Source: an uncultured Nitrososphaerales archaeon (lineage in GTDB: Archaea; Thermoproteota; Nitrososphaeria; Nitrososphaerales; JAAOZN01). Taken from it: 6,391 nucleotides of DNA. The notes below the pieces were generated by a model. The model ran no database searches. It worked only from the letters and a program-made list of their open reading frames with translations, and was not told the origin of the DNA. This document shows, piece by piece, positions 1-5,861 of this stretch. Numbering within the stretch: position 1 is the stretch's first letter; each line of letters starts with the position of its first letter. Made by a program: the position numbers and the translations under genes. The stretch is from contig CALJAQ010000154.1 of NCBI GenBank assembly GCA_938029515.1, positions 1 to 6,391 of the forward strand. The letters run 5' to 3'.

Positions 1-1121
1 TCCCCATCGCCAAAGGAGGCACAGGAGCCATCCCAGGTGGCTTCGGCACAGGGAAAACTGTCACACTGCACCAAGTAGCGGCGTGGGCTGACGCAAGAGT
101 AGTCTTCCATGTAGGTTGTGGAGAAAGGGGGAATGAAATGACAGAGGTTCTTATCAAGTTCCCAGAGTTAAAAGACCCAGCCTCAGGCAGACCTTTGATG
201 GAGCGCACTATTCTCGTAGCTAATGTGAGCAATATGCCTGTGGCTGCTAGGGAGGCATCTATCTACACAGGTGCAACGATGGCTGAATACTATCGCGATA
301 TGGGGTATGATGTTGTACTCGTGGCAGACTCTACTAGTAGATGGGCGGAAGCCCTTAGAGAAATTAGCGGTAGGCTTGAGGAGATGCCTGCTGAAGAGGG
401 CTACCCTTCGTACCTAGCTTCTAGGTTGGCTGAGTTTTACGAGAGGGCCGGTAGGGTAAAGGTGCTTGGAAGACCTGAGCGCATTAGCAGCATGACCCTT
501 ATAGGTGCGGTATCACCCTCCGGCGCAGACTTTACGGAGCCTGTTACGACACACACCATCCGATTTATAAGAACCTTCTGGGCTCTTGATACCAGACTGG
601 CGTATTCAAGACACTATCCGGCTATAAATTGGATGACCAGCTACTCAGGTTACATAGATTCTATATCAAAATGGTGGTCTAGCATGGTTGATAAAGGCTG
701 GTCAAAGGTTAGAGCAGAAGCATATGAAATACTTCAAAGAGAGGATGCGTTGAAGGAGATCGTTAGACTGCTGGGCCCGGAGGCCTTGCCAGACGAAGAG
801 AAGCTCGTCCTTGAAGTTGCCAGAATGATCAGGATAGGATACCTACAGCAAAGCGCATACGACGAAGTTGACTCGTATTGCAGCCCAAAGAAGCAGTATC
901 TACTGCTGAAGGTCTTTGTCGAGTTCTACCAAGAGGCGTTAAAGGCTCTTAGAAGTGGTGTCGGACTTGACACCATTAGAGCTATGCCTATCATACCGAA
1001 GCTGCTTAGGGCAAAGTTCGAAGTATCGAATGAAGAGGTTGAAAAGATCGGCATATTAAGAGAGGAAATGTTGAGCGAGTTTCAGAAGCTGAGCGGCCTG
1101 GAGGTGAAAACATTTGTCTAA
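1..1121 (+). CDS. atpA: A-type ATP synthase catalytic subunit A (5' partial)
   Basis: This is the catalytic, nucleotide-hydrolysing or -synthesising subunit of the A1 head, which sits in the cytoplasm on the membrane rotor. The reading frame is open from base 3, so the start lies upstream. About 372 residues are visible of a family that usually has about 590, so roughly the first 215-220 (N-terminal barrel and bulge domain) are missing. Visible marks in order: P-loop GGFGTGKT at visible residues 12-19, GERGNEM soon after, the Walker B and catalytic stretch [19 protein letters not shown], then [31 protein letters not shown], and the C-terminal helical domain. Archaeal A subunits normally read GPFGSGKT at the P-loop; here Pro is Gly and Ser is Thr. 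No intein is present in the visible part. The last 8 bases overlap atpB, so translation is probably coupled. Identity is certain; only the missing 5' end limits the entry. Confidence 0.97.
   Translation, partial: PIAKGGTGAIPGGFGTGKTVTLHQVAAWADARVVFHVGCGERGNEMTEVLIKFPELKDPASGRPLMERTILVANVSNMPVAAREASIYTGATMAEYYRDMGYDVVLVADSTSRWAEALREISGRLEEMPAEEGYPSYLASRLAEFYERAGRVKVLGRPERISSMTLIGAVSPSGADFTEPVTTHTIRFIRTFWALDTRLAYSRHYPAINWMTSYSGYIDSISKWWSSMVDKGWSKVRAEAYEILQREDALKEIVRLLGPEALPDEEKLVLEVARMIRIGYLQQSAYDEVDSYCSPKKQYLLLKVFVEFYQEALKALRSGVGLDTIRAMPIIPKLLRAKFEVSNEEVEKIGILREEMLSEFQKLSGLEVKTFV
1100..1107 (+). promoter_or_regulatory. Strong Shine-Dalgarno site for atpB inside the end of atpA
   Basis: The sequence GGAGGTGA is a full match to the 16S rRNA anti-SD. 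It ends 6 bases before the TTG at 1114. It lies within the last codons of atpA and decides the atpB start as a TTG codon that overlaps the atpA stop by 8 bases. This arrangement suggests translational coupling of A and B, which are needed in equal (3:3) amounts. Confidence 0.85.
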
Positions 1122-2508
1122 GAGTGTTGGCGGTGTAGAATACACTAAGGTTGAGGAGATTAAGGGTCCTCTCCTTATTATGCAGGGTGTAACGAGGGCT
1201 GCGTACGATGAGCTAGTGGAAATCGAGACCCCCTCTGGCGAAAAGCGGCTGGGTAAAGTGCTTGAAGTAGGTGGTGGAAGAGCTGTTATCCAAGTCTTCG
1301 AGGGGACAAGAGGGCTTTCTGTTATAGGAACCAAAGCCCGCTTCCTAGGCAAGACGATGGAGATACCTGTTTCAAGCGAACTCTTAGGCAGGGTCTTCGA
1401 CGGCTTAGGAAGGCCGATAGATGGGCTTCCAGATCCGGTTGGCGAAGACTTCAGAGATGTTAACGGTTCGCCTATAAACCCTGAGCAGCGTGAATACCCT
1501 ACAGACTTCATCCAAACCGGAATCTCGGTAATAGACGGTATGCTTTCACTCACAAGAGGGCAGAAGCTACCCATATTCTCAGGAGCGGGTATGCCACATA
1601 GCATCTTAGCTGCTCAGATCGCTAGGCAAGCCACGGTTTACGGTGAAGAGTTTGCGGTTGTATTCGCAGCTATAGGTGTTCAGCACCATGAAGCCAGCTT
1701 CTTCCGTAGATCGCTTGAGGAGAGTAGGGCTATAAAGAGAAGCTGCCTCTTCCTAAATCTAGCCGATGACCCAGCTATAGAGCGGATAATAACTCCACGT
1801 GTTGCGTTAACCACAGCAGAATACTTTGCATTCGACTTAGGTATGCATGTGCTCGTCATATTGACTGATATGACCAACTACGCTGAGGCCCTTAGAGAGA
1901 TCAGCGCGGCCAGAGAGGAGGTTCCTGGGCGTAAGGGTTATCCAGGATACCTATACACCGATCTTGCAACAAACTATGAGAGGGCTGGTAGGATAAAGGG
2001 TAAGAAGGGTAGTATAACTCAGATGCCGATCTTAAGTATGCCAAGCGACGACATAACTCATCCTATAGCCGACCTCACAGGCTATATTACTGAGGGGCAG
2101 ATAGTGCTTTCACGCGACCTGTTTAGAAAGGGGATCTACCCTCCTGTGGGCGTGTTGATGAGTTTAAGTAGGCTTATGAAGGATGGAGTTGGTAAAGGGA
2201 AGACCAGAGACGACCATATGGAAGTGAGCAACCAGCTCTACGATGCTTACGCAAGGGTTCAGGAGCTCCGCGCACTTGTTGAGATTGTGGGTAAAGGAAG
2301 CTTAACAAGCATAGATCTCAAGTATCTCCAATATGGAGATGTCTTTGAACAGAAGTTCCTCTCACAAGGATACGACGAAAACCGAACGATCGATGAGACA
2401 CTCAAACTAGCTTGGGAAGTGCTCTCAACACTCCCAGAAGGAGAGTTAACGAAGATAAGATCTGAGTATGTGGAGCTGTATTATAAGAGGAGCGAAAGTG
2501 GAGCATAG
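1114..2508 (+). CDS. atpB: A-type ATP synthase non-catalytic subunit B
   Basis: Subunit B alternates with A in the A3B3 hexamer of the A1 head. It binds nucleotide at the interface but does not hydrolyse it. The 464 residues match the usual archaeal length of about 460-470. The N-terminal barrel begins near [14 protein letters not shown]. The nucleotide-binding domain carries [13 protein letters not shown], then [21 protein letters not shown], and the degenerate P-loop region [19 protein letters not shown] at about residues 152-170. This lacks the GKT of a catalytic site, as expected of [21 protein letters not shown] and [21 protein letters not shown] follow. The start is TTG at 1114, supported by a full Shine-Dalgarno site at 1100-1107; no better ATG or GTG is available. 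The stop is 6 bases before the atpD start, so the two are almost certainly co-transcribed. Confidence 0.98.
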   Translation: MSKSVGGVEYTKVEEIKGPLLIMQGVTRAAYDELVEIETPSGEKRLGKVLEVGGGRAVIQVFEGTRGLSVIGTKARFLGKTMEIPVSSELLGRVFDGLGRPIDGLPDPVGEDFRDVNGSPINPEQREYPTDFIQTGISVIDGMLSLTRGQKLPIFSGAGMPHSILAAQIARQATVYGEEFAVVFAAIGVQHHEASFFRRSLEESRAIKRSCLFLNLADDPAIERIITPRVALTTAEYFAFDLGMHVLVILTDMTNYAEALREISAAREEVPGRKGYPGYLYTDLATNYERAGRIKGKKGSITQMPILSMPSDDITHPIADLTGYITEGQIVLSRDLFRKGIYPPVGVLMSLSRLMKDGVGKGKTRDDHMEVSNQLYDAYARVQELRALVEIVGKGSLTSIDLKYLQYGDVFEQKFLSQGYDENRTIDETLKLAWEVLSTLPEGELTKIRSEYVELYYKRSESGA

Positions 2509-2514
2509 AGAAGG

Positions 2515-3165
2515 TTGTCTGTAAGCTTTGGTAGAAAGTTCCTACCTACAAAGATCGAGCTGATACGCATAAAGAGAAGCCTACGCGTAGCAAAGTCAGT
2601 CTACAAAATCTTGGAGGATAAGCGTGAAGTCCTCCTTAAACGCCTAGATGAGCTGATAGAACAGGCTGGAAAAGCTCGTGAAGACCTGTGGGAGCCGCTA
2701 TCAGACGCCTACAGAGCCCTCTTCGACTCTTACCTCAAATTAGGCCCGCTAAAAGTAGAATCAGTAGCCGCAACAATACCTAAAAGCATAGAAGTCTCAC
2801 TAACCTTAAAGAGAATAATTGATGTGACGGTGCCAGCGCTACAAATAAGCGAAAAATCTATCAGCCTCAGCTACGGTTTTGCGGACACCAGCTCAGCCTT
2901 AGATGCCGCTTCTTTCGCTATGCGCCAAGTCTTACCCGCGATTTTAAAGGCTGCTGAAATAGAAAACTCTATCTTTAGGTTGGCTAGCGAGCTCGAAAGA
3001 ACTCAAAGACTCTTAAATGCACTCGAATATATTATAATCCCGCAGTATGAAGAGGCTGTGCGAAGCATCACCTCAACTTTAGATGAACGTGAAAGGGAAG
3101 ATTTCGTGAGGCTTAAAAAGATTAAAAAGGTGCTTGAGGCAAAGAAATCTAAGCTTGGTGTTTAA
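2515..3165 (+). CDS. atpD: A-type ATP synthase central stalk subunit D
   Basis: Subunit D is the rotating central shaft (equivalent to gamma of F-type enzymes). Its long N- and C-terminal helices form a coiled coil inside the A3B3 hexamer. The 216 residues fit the family (about 205-220). The N-terminal family signature is at residues 11-44, with PTKIELIRIKRSLRVA and a run of basic and acidic residues. The C-terminal signature LNALEYIIIPQYEEAV and DEREREDFVRLKKIKKVLE covers about residues 165-209. The start is TTG at 2515, the first possible start after the in-frame TAG at 2506. GTGGAG at 2498-2503 is a weak ribosome site with long spacing (11 bases), so re-initiation from atpB is likely. The 47-codon gene starts 1 base after the stop. 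Confidence 0.96.
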   Translation: MSVSFGRKFLPTKIELIRIKRSLRVAKSVYKILEDKREVLLKRLDELIEQAGKAREDLWEPLSDAYRALFDSYLKLGPLKVESVAATIPKSIEVSLTLKRIIDVTVPALQISEKSISLSYGFADTSSALDAASFAMRQVLPAILKAAEIENSIFRLASELERTQRLLNALEYIIIPQYEEAVRSITSTLDEREREDFVRLKKIKKVLEAKKSKLGV

Positions 3166-3166
3166 A

Positions 3167-3310
3167 ATGAGTGAAATGGTTAGAAGAAGGTTTGAGCAGG
3201 CGCGAAACAGGGTAAGAGAGAGGGGGCAAGAGCTTCAAAACGAGCTCGAAGAAAAGGTCGAAACAGTAAAGAAGAAGACGCTCGAAGAACTCAGAAAAGT
3301 GGTGGGCTGA
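3167..3310 (+). CDS. 47-aa charged helical protein between atpD and atpK; candidate small ATP synthase stalk subunit
   Basis: The ORF has an ATG start 1 base after the atpD stop, with GGTG at 3157-3160 as a partial ribosome site 6 bases upstream. The product is MSEMVRRRFEQARNRVRERG followed by QELQNELEEKVETVKKKTLE and ELRKVVG. About half its residues are charged (13 K/R, 10 E), and there is no Pro, Cys or Trp, so it should be a single amphipathic helix. Hydrophobic or small residues fall at 5, 9, 12, 16, 20, 23, 27, 31, 34, 38, 42 and 45, spacing 4-4-3. This hendecad pattern is typical of right-handed coiled coils such as the A/V-ATPase peripheral stalk (E with H/G). From memory, Sulfolobus has a small epsilon gene at exactly this place (gamma/D-epsilon-c), and Methanosarcina has ahaG after ahaD. 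At 47 residues it is far shorter than subunit H (about 100). That it is a gene is likely; its stalk role is inferred. Confidence 0.68.
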   Translation: MSEMVRRRFEQARNRVRERGQELQNELEEKVETVKKKTLEELRKVVG

Positions 3311-3323
3311 ACCTCATCTTAGC

Positions 3324-3338
3324 AAAAAAGTTATATAC
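3324..3338 (+). promoter_or_regulatory. TATA-box promoter of atpK (near-leaderless transcript)
   Basis: A run of six A (3324-3329) followed by G and then TTATATAC (3331-3338) looks like an archaeal BRE plus TATA box. Archaeal transcription starts about 26 bases downstream of the box centre, here near 3360-3362. That is 2-4 bases before the TTG codon of atpK at 3364, which has no Shine-Dalgarno site. The promoter lies in the 53-base gap after the 47-codon gene and would let the rotor subunit, needed in many copies, be made separately from the rest of the operon. Confidence 0.65.
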
Positions 3339-3363
3339 TAACTCTATCACCCCCTCAAATAGC

Positions 3364-3687
3364 TTGAGGCTCAATCTCCTCACATTAGGGTTATATGCTT
3401 CTCTGCCCCTCCTCTGCTTTACATTCACACCGTTTGCAGCAGCCGCAGAAGCGCAGACTGCAGCATCTGAACCGTTAATATTCAAGTTCCTTTCAGCAGC
3501 TATCGCTTTCGCAGCGGCAGCAATCGGAGCAGGATGGGCGGTAAGTAAAGCAGGTGCAGCTGGCCTCGCTGGGAGCGCAGAGAGACCTGAGATAAGGACT
3601 ACCGCTATCATTATCACTGCATTAGGTGAGGCGATAGCCATATACGGTATAGTGATAGCTATCTTGATTCTAGGTCAACCAACATAA
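3364..3687 (+). CDS. atpK: A-type ATP synthase proteolipid subunit K (c), with signal-like N-terminus
   Basis: This is the membrane rotor-ring subunit that carries the transported ion. The 107 residues show a signal-like N-terminus (Arg2, hydrophobic 3-23, then AAAAEAQ with a possible cleavage after Ala28). Transmembrane helix 1 covers about residues 40-60, rich in Ala and Gly. A polar loop GSAERPEIRTT (70-80) follows, then helix 2 at about 81-104. The ion-binding carboxylate is Glu89 in ALGEAIAIYG. This is the simple two-helix type, not duplicated. Helix 1 has no Gln and Glu89 is followed by Ala rather than Ser/Thr, so the Na+ binding pattern is absent and H+ coupling is the better guess. 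The start is TTG at 3364: no ATG or GTG is available in frame and the promoter spacing places the transcript 5' end there. The genes beyond it run on the opposite strand, so it ends the operon. Confidence 0.93.
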   Translation: MRLNLLTLGLYASLPLLCFTFTPFAAAAEAQTAASEPLIFKFLSAAIAFAAAAIGAGWAVSKAGAAGLAGSAERPEIRTTAIIITALGEAIAIYGIVIAILILGQPT

Positions 3688-3692
3688 TACAA

Positions 3693-3724
3693 CAGGCTTC
3701 CTGCTTCACCCCTACTTTTTATTT
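3693..3724 (+). terminator. Probable terminator of the ATP synthase operon
   Basis: A weak hairpin, CAGG-CTT-CCTG (3693-3703), is followed by a T-rich tract TTTTTATTT at 3716-3724. Archaeal terminators are mainly T-tracts, so the tract is the main evidence. A second tract on the same strand, TTTTATTTTT at 3812-3821, overlaps the stop codon of the opposing gene and may be a back-up site. Otherwise the 126 bases between atpK and that gene (3688-3813) hold nothing I recognise, and no clear T-tract serves the minus-strand transcript that ends there. Confidence 0.5.
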
Positions 3725-3813
3725 CGCTCAAATTAAGCTGATCATACATTCCTTTCTACCCAAATATTCTAAAGTATTAAAGAGATTTATACAATCCCCA
3801 TAATATGAGTGTT

Positions 3814-4065
3814 TTATTTTTCTTCTTTCGACGGTGTAGTGGTTACTCGTTCCGCTATTAGATACGATAGTACGATAGAAGCTGCGAACCCTACTCCTGA
3901 GAATAGCAGTGGGAAGAGGATGGAAGTTGACCTATATATCTTGGCTACGTAAAATCCTATGAATACGCCTGTTAAGACTAGTCCTCCTATGAGTATAGGT
4001 AGTGTTATCAGCGTTATGAGCACCTTACGCTTCAGCTTTTTAGCTTCGTCCAAGGCAGAGAGCAC
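3814..4065 (-). CDS. Small two-helix membrane protein of unknown function, downstream of pyrI
   Basis: I do not recognise this 83-residue protein with certainty. A short charged N-terminus (DEAKKLKRK, residues 6-14) leads into transmembrane segment 1 (about 15-41, with PILIGG and GVFIGFYVA). A short turn KIYRSTS (42-48) comes next, then segment 2 (about 49-70, with LLFSGVGFAAS) and a polar tail. By the positive-inside rule both ends are probably cytoplasmic. The frame stays open upstream to an ATG at 4206, but that start would overlap pyrI by 139 bases and add a hydrophilic stretch that is only pyrI in another frame. I therefore chose GTG at 4065, 2 bases after the pyrI stop; TTG at 4053 is an alternative with GGTG upstream. 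Spacing implies co-transcription with pyrI. The Gly-rich hairpin loosely recalls AtpZ/AtpI-type proteins of F-type ATP synthase operons, but this is only a resemblance. Confidence 0.7.
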   Translation of the reverse strand: MLSALDEAKKLKRKVLITLITLPILIGGLVLTGVFIGFYVAKIYRSTSILFPLLFSGVGFAASIVLSYLIAERVTTTPSKEEK

Positions 4066-4067
4066 CG

Positions 4068-4538
4068 TTATGTCAAGACGAGTTCGTTTACATCGAAGTG
4101 TCTTGAGCAGTATCTGCACATAAGCCTCGGGGATTCTTTTCTCGCTACTAAGATTTCCGGTGTTATGGGTTCGTTTGTATTGGATATGCAGGTTGGGTTT
4201 GGGCATCTGAAGATGTTGACGAAGGCTTCTGGTAGTTCCACTTTACTCTTGCTTATAACCCTATAATCTTTTATCAGGTTCACTGTTGCACGGGGAGATA
4301 TAAGTGCTATTCTGTTAGCCTCTGTTTGAGTAAGGAAGCGGTCAGCTATCTTAATTATATCCTTTTTACCGAGCTTCTTACTCGGTACATTCATAGCGAT
4401 GGTCACAAGGTTAGTGAATCCTTCTTTGACGCCGAGCGCAGCTAAAACCTTTAAAGCGCTACCAGGCTCACAGTGGTCTATTACCGTCCCCTCTTTTATA
4501 CGCCGCACAATAAGCTGCTCCTCGGACAACCCGACCAT
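4068..4538 (-). CDS. pyrI: Aspartate carbamoyltransferase regulatory chain
   Basis: PyrI joins PyrB trimers into the allosteric holoenzyme and binds the nucleotide effectors (CTP, UTP, ATP) of pyrimidine synthesis. The 156 residues match the family (about 150). The N-terminal allosteric domain has GTVIDH at residues 17-22 (Asp21 and His22, equivalent to the effector-binding Asp19/His20 of E. coli). Further on come Lys59 in GKKDIIKI and VNLIKDYRVISKS with Lys97, corresponding to E. coli Lys60 and Lys94. The C-terminal zinc domain has four cysteines, Cys112-x4-Cys117 and Cys141-x2-Cys144, with nearly the same spacing as E. coli. The effector-site neighbour is Cys23-Glu where many homologues have Ile-Pro. 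The start is ATG at 4538, with a promoter close upstream and no Shine-Dalgarno site, suggesting a leaderless transcript. pyrB is on the opposite strand across a 383-base gap, not in tandem as usual. Confidence 0.96.
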   Translation of the reverse strand: MVGLSEEQLIVRRIKEGTVIDHCEPGSALKVLAALGVKEGFTNLVTIAMNVPSKKLGKKDIIKIADRFLTQTEANRIALISPRATVNLIKDYRVISKSKVELPEAFVNIFRCPNPTCISNTNEPITPEILVARKESPRLMCRYCSRHFDVNELVLT

Positions 4539-4553
4539 ACTTGTAGATTATCA

Positions 4554-4570
4554 TATTTAATAACCTTTAA
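4554..4570 (-). promoter_or_regulatory. Putative pyrI promoter
   Basis: Read on the minus strand, TTAAAGG is followed by TTATTAAATA. The TATA-like part is centred about 20-24 bases before the pyrI ATG, roughly the distance that gives a leaderless transcript. The match to TTTATATA is moderate and the spacing is slightly short, so the exact box is uncertain. The same sequence on the plus strand (TTTAATAACCTT at 4556-4567) nearly repeats the element at 4886-4897 in front of pyrB. Confidence 0.42.
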
Positions 4571-4885
4571 GATCACAAACCAATTTAACGTTGCAGCAGC
4601 CTTCTTTGCTATATAGCGTTTTTCTAAAACATTCTACCAAATATAGCAAGGAAAGTGAATTTCGAGAACCTTTTGACTTAAGGCTTTTATTACTAAAACT
4701 GCCGCCCTCAGGACCATCGTTTCACGGATAGTTGATTTTTGATCTCTTAGTTTCTAGACTGTGACGCTGAGTCTTAAAATTCAGCGGCATCGAAGCGGCT
4801 CCCTATATAGATATCTGTAGTGGAAAAATCTGGGCTGAGCGCTAACCTAAAGCTGGTAGAAAAAGGCTGGATCGGACTCTGCATC

Positions 4886-4893
4886 TTTATTAA
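4886..4893 (+). promoter_or_regulatory. Putative TATA box of pyrB
   Basis: TTTATTAA is centred about 32 bases before the TTG at 4922, so transcription would start near 4915-4917 with a leader of only about 6 bases. The box is weaker than that of atpK and no clear purine-rich BRE precedes it. The alternative is the TATA-like palindrome at 4803-4810. Confidence 0.4.
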
Positions 4894-4905
4894 CCTTAAG
4901 GTGAA
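4890..4905. repeat. Near-perfect 16-bp palindrome in the pyrB promoter, candidate operator
   Basis: TTAACCTTAAGGTGAA pairs with its own reverse complement at 7 of 8 positions, with a perfect ACCTTAAGGT core at 4893-4902. It overlaps the downstream end of the proposed pyrB TATA box and lies just before the predicted transcription start, a typical position for an archaeal repressor site. One half, TAACCTT, recurs at 4561-4567 in the pyrI promoter. No regulator gene is present to link it to. Confidence 0.4.
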
Positions 4906-4921
4906 CATAGGGTGTGGTAGA

Positions 4922-5848
4922 TTGCCGAATCCATTATTTGGAAGGGATGTGGTCTCAATTAGAGACTTCACGAGAAGCGACTTAGAAACCTTATTCAACA
5001 CAGCTACAAAAATCTCAAACATGCCGTCTAGGGAAAGGCGTCGACTGGCTGATGGTCGTTTACTAGGGTTGATCTTTTACGAGCCAAGCAGCAGAACAAA
5101 ACTGAGCTTCGAATCAGCCATGTATTCCATAGGTGGTGGAAGTATCGGTATAACAGACCCTTCAACGTCATCTATAGAGAAGGGAGAAAACTTCACAGAT
5201 ACTGTAATTGTAGTCTCAGGGTATGTTGATGTCTTAGCGATAAGACATCCTAGAGAAGGTGCTGCGAGATACGCTGCATCTATCTCAGAGAAGCCAGTTA
5301 TAAACGCGGGTTCAGGTGCAGAGGAGCACCCCACTCAAGCTATGCTTGACCTCTACACAATCTATAGAGAAAAAGGTAGAATAGATGGGCTCACAGTTGG
5401 CATCATGGGTGATCTAAGATATAGCCGAACCATCTACTCTTTACTCTACGCTTTATCAAAATATGATACCAAGATAAGACTTATCTCACCACCTGAGCTT
5501 AGACTAAGATCAGATGCACTTATAGATATACATAAATCTTCATGGATTCAACACATTAGTATAAGCGAAGTGATATCTGAACTAGATGTGCTTTACGTTA
5601 CGAGAATACAGAAGGAGCGCTTTCCAGATCCAACAGAGTATCAGAAGGTTAAAGGGTCTTACTATGTGGACGCCTCCATACTAGAGCAAGGTAAATCAGA
5701 TCTCATAGTTCTACACCCCTTACCTAGGGTTGATGAAATAAGGCCTGAGGTGGATCGCCTCCCACAAGCCAAATACTTCTTGCAAGCGAAGCTTGGTAGA
5801 GATCTTAGAGCAGCACTACTCGCATTGATATTGAACCCAGAGCTTTGA
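4922..5848 (+). CDS. pyrB: Aspartate carbamoyltransferase catalytic chain
   Basis: PyrB makes N-carbamoyl-L-aspartate from carbamoyl phosphate and aspartate, the committed step of pyrimidine synthesis. From TTG at 4922 it has 308 residues, the normal length (about 305-310). The carbamoyl-phosphate loop is EPSSRTKLSFESAM (Ser56-Ser57-Arg58-Thr59; E. coli STRT 52-55). RHPREGA follows (Arg108, like Arg105), then HPTQ (His136, Gln139, like His134/Gln137), GDLRYSRT (Arg169, like Arg167), the aspartate-binding TRIQKERF and the closing HPLPR. Two spots differ from the common form: SSRTK for STRTR and GSGAEEHPTQ for GDGSNQHPTQ. The start was chosen because PNPLFGRDVVSI is where family members begin, GGTGTGG at 4911-4917 may serve as a weak ribosome site, and the promoter spacing fits. 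GTG at 4901 and GTG at 4820 remain open upstream in frame. It should assemble with the divergent pyrI product. Confidence 0.95.
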   Translation: MPNPLFGRDVVSIRDFTRSDLETLFNTATKISNMPSRERRRLADGRLLGLIFYEPSSRTKLSFESAMYSIGGGSIGITDPSTSSIEKGENFTDTVIVVSGYVDVLAIRHPREGAARYAASISEKPVINAGSGAEEHPTQAMLDLYTIYREKGRIDGLTVGIMGDLRYSRTIYSLLYALSKYDTKIRLISPPELRLRSDALIDIHKSSWIQHISISEVISELDVLYVTRIQKERFPDPTEYQKVKGSYYVDASILEQGKSDLIVLHPLPRVDEIRPEVDRLPQAKYFLQAKLGRDLRAALLALILNPEL

Positions 5849-5861
5849 GAGGAAATCCTCT
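5848..5861. terminator. Inverted repeat spanning the convergent pyrB and ribonucleotide reductase stops
   Basis: AGAGGA-AA-TCCTCT is a perfect 6-bp inverted repeat. It includes the last base of the pyrB stop codon and the first two bases read as part of the reductase stop on the other strand. The 11-base gap between the genes leaves no room for separate terminators, so a shared bidirectional hairpin is possible. No T-tract follows on either strand and the loop is very tight, so the function is uncertain. Confidence 0.3.

Larger units (their letters stand above)
4539..4921. other. Divergent non-coding region between pyrI and pyrB
   Basis: These 383 bases separate the two divergent carbamoyltransferase genes. 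I find no convincing gene, tRNA or C/D-box RNA in them. They are AT-rich and carry two short TATA-containing palindromes: GCTATATAGC at 4608-4617, and CTATATAG at 4803-4810 followed directly by AGATATCT at 4809-4816. TAACCT occurs three times (4561, 4843 and 4891). The frame of pyrB stays open upstream to a GTG at 4820, but the encoded 34 residues look unlike any carbamoyltransferase N-terminus. The CTATATAG element could be a further pyrB promoter, giving a leader of roughly 85-90 bases. The layout fits a shared control region for pyrimidine genes, but no regulator is identified here. Confidence 0.55.

Noticed and set aside
1..140. Possible intein at the atpA P-loop, a known insertion site in this family
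   Set aside because: The P-loop and flanks read continuously through [13 protein letters not shown] without insertion. Nothing can be said about sequence before base 1.
1056..1604. Long antisense open frame opposite atpA/atpB
   Set aside because: It lies wholly over strongly conserved ATP synthase coding sequence, is Ser/Pro/Thr-rich low-complexity as expected of a reverse-frame shadow, and has no recognisable domain.
3291..3641. Antisense open frame opposite atpK
   Set aside because: Its Ala-rich sequence mirrors the Ala-rich proteolipid gene; it is a shadow.
4066..4206. Upstream extension of the small membrane protein to ATG at 4206
   Set aside because: The extra 47 residues overlap the zinc domain of pyrI in another frame and are hydrophilic with no membrane or family features. 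A start at 4065 right after the pyrI stop is more natural.
4539..4921. tRNA, C/D-box RNA or riboswitch in the divergent region
   Set aside because: There is no cloverleaf with a GTTCRA-type loop and no paired RTGATGA and CTGA boxes at sensible spacing on either strand.
4774..5334. Two antisense open frames opposite the pyrB start and body
   Set aside because: They are covered by conserved PyrB sequence, with no motif or start signal of their own.
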